Shown here: piece by piece, positions 4,204-6,454 of the stretch
Layout of the letters: each line of letters begins with the position of its first letter
Position numbering within the stretch: the stretch's first letter is position 1
Source: an uncultured Anaerolineaceae bacterium
GTDB taxonomy: Bacteria > Chloroflexota > Anaerolineae > Anaerolineales > Anaerolineaceae
Direction: 5' to 3'
Length of the DNA: 6,454 nt
Assembly (NCBI GenBank): GCA_937907495.1
Contig: CALESS010000146.1
Span: 1 to 6,454 of the forward strand
Made by a program: the position numbers and the translations under genes
The notes under the pieces: generated by a model
Databases searched by the model: none
Told to the model about the DNA's origin: nothing
What the model saw: only the letters and a program-made list of their open reading frames with translations

Positions 4204-6453
4204 TCAGGTGCGCGTGAGCCGCCCCAGCAAGGCTTGCATTTCCCCCGAAGGTGCGATCCCCAGGGTTTCGCGCAGGGTGGCAGCATAACGATTGTAGATG
4301 TTTTTCACCTGGGGACGGTTGCCCAGGCTGCCGTAAATTCCCATTAGTTGGCGGTAGGCGGATTCATCGGTCGGGTCGCGGTTCATCATCTCCTGGCAGA
4401 CCTGGATGGCCTCTTCGTGCTTGCCGGCGGCACACAGTAAATCGCAGACCCGTGCGGCAACCCCCAGCCAGGCGCGGTGTAATCGCTCCCGCTCGGGCTG
4501 GCTCCAAACCTCGTTCAGGCTGTCCGGAAGGAGTTCATCCGCCCCCAGCACCAATGCCCGGCGCAAGCTCTCCAACTCATTGGAGGCGGAAAGGCGGGCA
4601 AATTCATCCACATCCAGCCGAATTTTGGCCTGCGGATTGAGCATGTAAAAGTTCTCCTGCCGCAGCACAAAGAAGGGCGGGCTGCCCTGCGGACGATCGG
4701 GTTCCAGGGCTTTGTTGAGCGCATTCAAAGCCACTTTGAAATCCCGGGCGGCGGTATCTCCGGGGGCATCCGGCCACAGCCGGTCACAGATTTGATCCCG
4801 CCCCAGCCACTGCCCGCGTTGCAGTAGCAGCAACTGAAAGAGCTGGCGGGCTTTTTCCCGCTGCCACTCCGCCTGTCGGATCAAATCACTGCCACGCCAG
4901 ACCGTGAACATCCCAAACAGGCGCACCCAGAGGGTGCAGCCCGGATGTGTATCCAGGTCTTCCAGGCCCGCTTCCCGCAGCAGCTCCGTCACGATGCCGG
5001 CTTCCATCCCCCGGCGGCGGGCTTCCAGCAGCAGCGGCCAGAGCGCTTCACCGTCCCGCAGACCGCTAAAGGTGGGCTGCGTGAGCAACTCCGGATAGCC
5101 ATTCTGACGGGCCAGGGGCAAAGCCCGGACCAGGAAACCAAGAGCCTCTTCCACCCGGTTATTTTGCCAGGCGCTGAGCGCCTGCCAGAGCAAGGTGGCA
5201 CACCAGCCGTAGGTGTCGCCGACCTGTTCAAAAAGGTCAGCCGCTTCCGCCAGCCAGGCATCCGCTTCGGCGTTTTCCCCTGCCTGCAGGCAGGCGGAGC
5301 CATAAGCTGCCCGCACCAGGTTTCCCATCCAGACATCGCCAGCCTGGGCGGCAATTTCCAGCCCCCTCTCGGCGTAGGTACGGGCGGCGGGCAGGTCTCC
5401 GGAATAACCAAGGGCGCGGGTGAGACCCCACAGGGGTTCAACATGCACCCGCATCACCTTGAAGGGGCGGCTTTTTTCAATGGATTGCTCATAAATGGAC
5501 ACCGCATTGCGGCAAGTGCCGCCACTCCAGGGGTGATCGTTTTCCATCTGGATGGCATGACCGAGGCGCATCAACCCCACGGATTCTACAAAACCGGATT
5601 GGAGCCGGACGCCGGTGCGGATCCCCTCCCGGGCGGCCTTCTCGGCTGTTTCCACATCCCCCTGCAAGATGCAGATCAGCGAGAGCAGTAACAGGGTTTC
5701 GCGGTGAAAGCGCTGCGGCCGGCTGCCGCCGGTGAGTCGCTCCTGGGCGGCCCGTTCCTCCAGGATTTTGCGAGCAGCGGCCAATTTTCCGGTGCGCAGC
5801 AGGGCGCGCGCCTCCAGGTAGAGGTCGCCGGGGTCACTCTCGGCCCGCAGCAACTGCGCCTCGTGATGCAGGGTCTGGGCTTGCTCGGGGTGCCCCAGGT
5901 TGAGGCGGTTTTCCGCCAGTTGATCCAGCAGGCTGGCGGTGATGGAGCGATATTCCTGCGGTTCCAACAGGCGCAGGGCCTCCTCCAACAGGCTGTCGGC
6001 TTTCATCGGGCGAATGGTATCCAAATACACCTGCGCCTGGCCGCGCAAAGCCAATGCCCGGCCCAGGCGGTTCATCTGCTGGATGTAGATCATTTCCGCC
6101 TGCTGATATTGATCCAGGGCGCCTTCAAAATCATTGCGCAGCCGGAAGATATCCCCCTTAAGCAGGAAAATGGCGGGGTGCTGTTGCCAGGTCTCGGCGG
6201 GCAGCGGCGCCAGCCAGCCCAAAAGCGAATCGAAACGGCCCATCTCTACCATGGGTTCCCCCAACTGCTCGACCCAGGCAGCCACCGCTTCATAATCCCC
6301 GGCCTGGGTCAGGTGATAGATGGCCTCTTCCGGGTGGGTGTGGCTGAAATATTCTGCCGCCTTGAGGTGCAGCGCAGCAGCTTGCTGTGGGTCCCGCTGG
6401 ATTTGCGAAAGCAAAAAGTAATAAAAAAGGAGCTGATAGCAATAGATACCATC
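4204..6453 (-). CDS. MalT-like TPR regulator with C-terminal OmpR-type wHTH and BTAD domain (SARP-type), 5' end outside window
   Basis: The frame stays open to the right edge, so this is the C-terminal 749 residues of a larger protein. A TTG at 6414 is not a credible start, because the 13 residues before it (DGIYCYQLLFYYF) look like the end of a MalT/LuxR-type NTPase module. Residues from about 20 to 490 are helical TPR-like repeats (for example AIYHLTQAGDYEAVAAW and GDIFRLRNDFEGALDQY). A winged helix follows from about residue 509 (RLFGMFTVW, then EKARQLFQLLLLQ and RDQICDRLWPD). A BTAD domain starts near residue 612 (LDVDEF) and includes GKHEEAIQVCQEMMNRDP and ends near the TGA. The family is transcriptional activators whose NTPase/TPR part senses a ligand or partner. 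Canonical Streptomyces SARPs carry wHTH-BTAD at the N-terminus; here it is C-terminal. The gene ends 192 nt upstream of the operon in the same orientation, and phased repeats between them suggest it controls that operon. Confidence 0.92.
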   Translation of the reverse strand, partial: DGIYCYQLLFYYFLLSQIQRDPQQAAALHLKAAEYFSHTHPEEAIYHLTQAGDYEAVAAWVEQLGEPMVEMGRFDSLLGWLAPLPAETWQQHPAIFLLKGDIFRLRNDFEGALDQYQQAEMIYIQQMNRLGRALALRGQAQVYLDTIRPMKADSLLEEALRLLEPQEYRSITASLLDQLAENRLNLGHPEQAQTLHHEAQLLRAESDPGDLYLEARALLRTGKLAAARKILEERAAQERLTGGSRPQRFHRETLLLLSLICILQGDVETAEKAAREGIRTGVRLQSGFVESVGLMRLGHAIQMENDHPWSGGTCRNAVSIYEQSIEKSRPFKVMRVHVEPLWGLTRALGYSGDLPAARTYAERGLEIAAQAGDVWMGNLVRAAYGSACLQAGENAEADAWLAEAADLFEQVGDTYGWCATLLWQALSAWQNNRVEEALGFLVRALPLARQNGYPELLTQPTFSGLRDGEALWPLLLEARRRGMEAGIVTELLREAGLEDLDTHPGCTLWVRLFGMFTVWRGSDLIRQAEWQREKARQLFQLLLLQRGQWLGRDQICDRLWPDAPGDTAARDFKVALNALNKALEPDRPQGSPPFFVLRQENFYMLNPQAKIRLDVDEFARLSASNELESLRRALVLGADELLPDSLNEVWSQPERERLHRAWLGVAARVCDLLCAAGKHEEAIQVCQEMMNRDPTDESAYRQLMGIYGSLGNRPQVKNIYNRYAATLRETLGIAPSGEMQALLGRLTRT

Positions 6454-6454
6454 A

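Noticed and set aside
4083..4286. Minus-strand 67-codon frame spanning the end of the regulator and the intergenic gap
   Set aside because: It starts inside the regulator in another frame, has no clear ribosome site, and covers the operator and promoter elements; no recognisable protein features.
4945..5691. Plus-strand frame of 248 codons opposite the regulator
   Set aside because: Antisense to the TPR region of a strongly supported gene; no motif or upstream signals.

Overview
The window holds one co-directional block on the minus strand: a large regulator gene at the right edge, then a five-gene operon running leftwards to the left edge. No RNA gene, insertion sequence, CRISPR array or phage gene is visible. 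The sequence is moderately GC-rich with uniform coding style. The combination of a giant MalT-type TPR regulator ending in an OmpR-type winged helix plus BTAD domain, with acyl-CoA enzymes, resembles what is common in Chloroflexota (Anaerolineae-like bacteria). That assignment is inference from gene style and no marker gene supports it.

Layout in transcription order (right to left): (1) 6453-4204, the C-terminal 749 residues of a TPR/wHTH/BTAD (SARP-type) regulator whose N-terminus lies outside the window; (2) 4203-4012, a 192-nt intergenic region with three TGYAACC direct repeats phased at exactly 11 nt just upstream of a TATATT -10 candidate, a 9-bp inverted repeat over that -10, and a perfect 13-nt palindrome in the leader; (3) 4011-3248, a FabG/PhaB-like short-chain dehydrogenase split by a -1 frameshift at a CCCTTTA heptamer; (4) 3220-2234, a ketosynthase-III-like protein with the nucleophilic Cys but without the usual His and Asn; (5) 2225-882, an acetyl-CoA hydrolase/4-hydroxybutyrate CoA-transferase family enzyme; (6) 885-571, a small lipocalin-like protein overlapping it by 4 nt; (7) 549-1, an alpha/beta hydrolase cut by the left edge.

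Taken together, genes 3-7 look like one transcript for short-chain acyl-thioester chemistry: a C-C bond-forming or acyl-transfer enzyme, a 3-ketoacyl reductase, a CoA-transferase to release or activate the acid, and a hydrolase. The substrate cannot be read from the sequence. The regulator next door belongs to the protein class that recognises 11-nt phased direct repeats next to -10 elements, and exactly such repeats precede the operon. The simplest model is therefore that this regulator activates the operon. The points most worth checking are the SARP-like operator, the ketosynthase with two triad residues replaced, and the nature of the frameshift in the dehydrogenase.
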